Assembly (NCBI GenBank): GCA_029573975.1
Contig: JAKQBU010000334.1
Span: 1 to 8,421 of the forward strand
Length of the DNA: 8,421 bases
From: Planctomycetota bacterium
GTDB taxonomy: Bacteria > Planctomycetota > Phycisphaerae > Sedimentisphaerales > SM23-30
Reading direction: 5' to 3'
Shown here piece by piece: positions 8,187-8,421 of this stretch (within the stretch, counting starts at the first letter, position 1; each line of letters begins with the position of its first letter). Position numbers and translations under genes: made by a program. The notes under the pieces were generated by a model, which did not search any database, was not told the origin of the DNA, and saw only the letters and a list, made by a program, of their open reading frames with translations.

Positions 8187-8217
8187 TTGTAATTATCTGG
8201 TATATATAACATTACAA
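8187..8217. repeat. Inverted repeat TTGTAAT-N17-ATTACAA
   Basis: Perfect 7-bp arms (8187-8193 and 8211-8217) flank an AT-rich 17-base centre. A third copy of TTGTAAT occurs at 8302-8308. It could be a regulator site or chance in AT-rich DNA. Confidence 0.35.
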
Positions 8218-8391
8218 TCCTTGTTGCATTTCCACATCACAACCTGGCTTTCGCGTTAAATCCGTGTTATCAGCTATTTATAAAAAATCTCCATTTGCTG
8301 CTTGTAATGATTATTCAACCTTTATCAATTATATGATACAAATCCCAAAAGGAGAAATGGATTCGGGTATTTTTTTTCTTTTTTCCAATAA

Positions 8392-8421
8392 TTGACAATG
8401 ACCCCAAATCTCGAATACAGT
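8392..8421 (+). promoter_or_regulatory. Candidate plus-strand promoter for a gene beyond the right edge
   Basis: A consensus TTGACA (8392-8397) is followed after 18 bases by TACAGT (8416-8421, 4 of 6). A T-rich run just upstream resembles an UP element. The -10 match is modest and the downstream gene is not visible. Confidence 0.35.

Larger units (their letters stand above)
7931..8421. other. AT-rich gene-poor region
   Basis: No convincing gene in about 490 bases. G+C is about 32% over 8041-8400 by hand count, against 42-62% in sampled 60-base stretches of the genes. It holds an 8-bp palindrome CGGGCCCG (7981-7988), a 7-bp inverted repeat (8187-8217), TATCA-N6-TGATA (8323-8338), a T-rich run (8370-8384) and a candidate plus-strand promoter at the edge. 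A 63-codon plus-strand frame (8018-8209) has no ribosome site and no family I recognise. The layout suits a divergent intergenic region between the small minus-strand gene and a plus-strand gene beyond the window. Confidence 0.6.

Noticed and set aside
8018..8209. 63-codon plus-strand reading frame
   Set aside because: No ribosome site, AT-rich low-complexity context and no recognisable family; kept only as part of the gene-poor region.
8340..8384. Plus-strand terminator formed by AATCC/GGATT before a T-rich run
   Set aside because: Only a 5-bp stem, a 13-base loop, six bases between stem and T-run, and no plus-strand gene upstream.
1..8421. CRISPR array, tRNA, rRNA or insertion sequence
   Set aside because: No regularly spaced repeats, cloverleaf, rRNA-like block or transposase reading frame was seen.

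Overview
The window looks like a chromosomal segment of a free-living bacterium. All six recognisable or conserved genes lie on the minus strand, packed into short operons with small overlaps. Several things point weakly to the Planctomycetota (perhaps a Phycisphaerae-like lineage): a Gfo/Idh/MocA-family oxidoreductase, a DUF547 lipoprotein, and a small coiled-coil protein whose sequence resembles, from memory, short proteins annotated in planctomycetes. The lineage call is an inference; no rRNA or other decisive marker is present.

Reading from the right edge in the direction of transcription: positions 7931-8421 are gene-poor and AT-rich (about 32% G+C by hand count over 8041-8400, against 42-62% in sampled stretches of the genes). 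They hold a candidate plus-strand promoter at the very edge. An 88-residue coiled-coil protein of unknown function follows (7664-7930), then a 139-nt tail and a strong intrinsic terminator (7493-7524). A promoter at 7404-7432 begins the next unit: uvrB (excision repair), nadC (NAD biosynthesis) and birA (biotin ligase/repressor). uvrB and nadC overlap by 14 nt and nadC and birA by 4 nt, so the three are probably translated in a coupled way. A second promoter lies in the 210-nt gap after birA, at 3384-3410. It drives, after a leader of roughly 125 nt, ahcY (S-adenosylhomocysteine hydrolase), a DUF547 lipoprotein and a Gfo/Idh/MocA-type protein that runs off the left edge.

The housekeeping enzymes (UvrB, NadC, BirA, AhcY) have intact signature motifs. 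The two accessory proteins downstream of ahcY do not. The Gfo/Idh/MocA-like protein has lost three hallmark positions (second Gly of GxGxxG, Lys of EKP, His of GGxxxDxxxH). The DUF547 protein lacks the His/Cys positions usual in its family. These two degenerate family members, the unexplained ahcY leader and the small coiled-coil protein are the items most worth a second look. I saw no CRISPR array, tRNA, rRNA, insertion sequence or phage gene.
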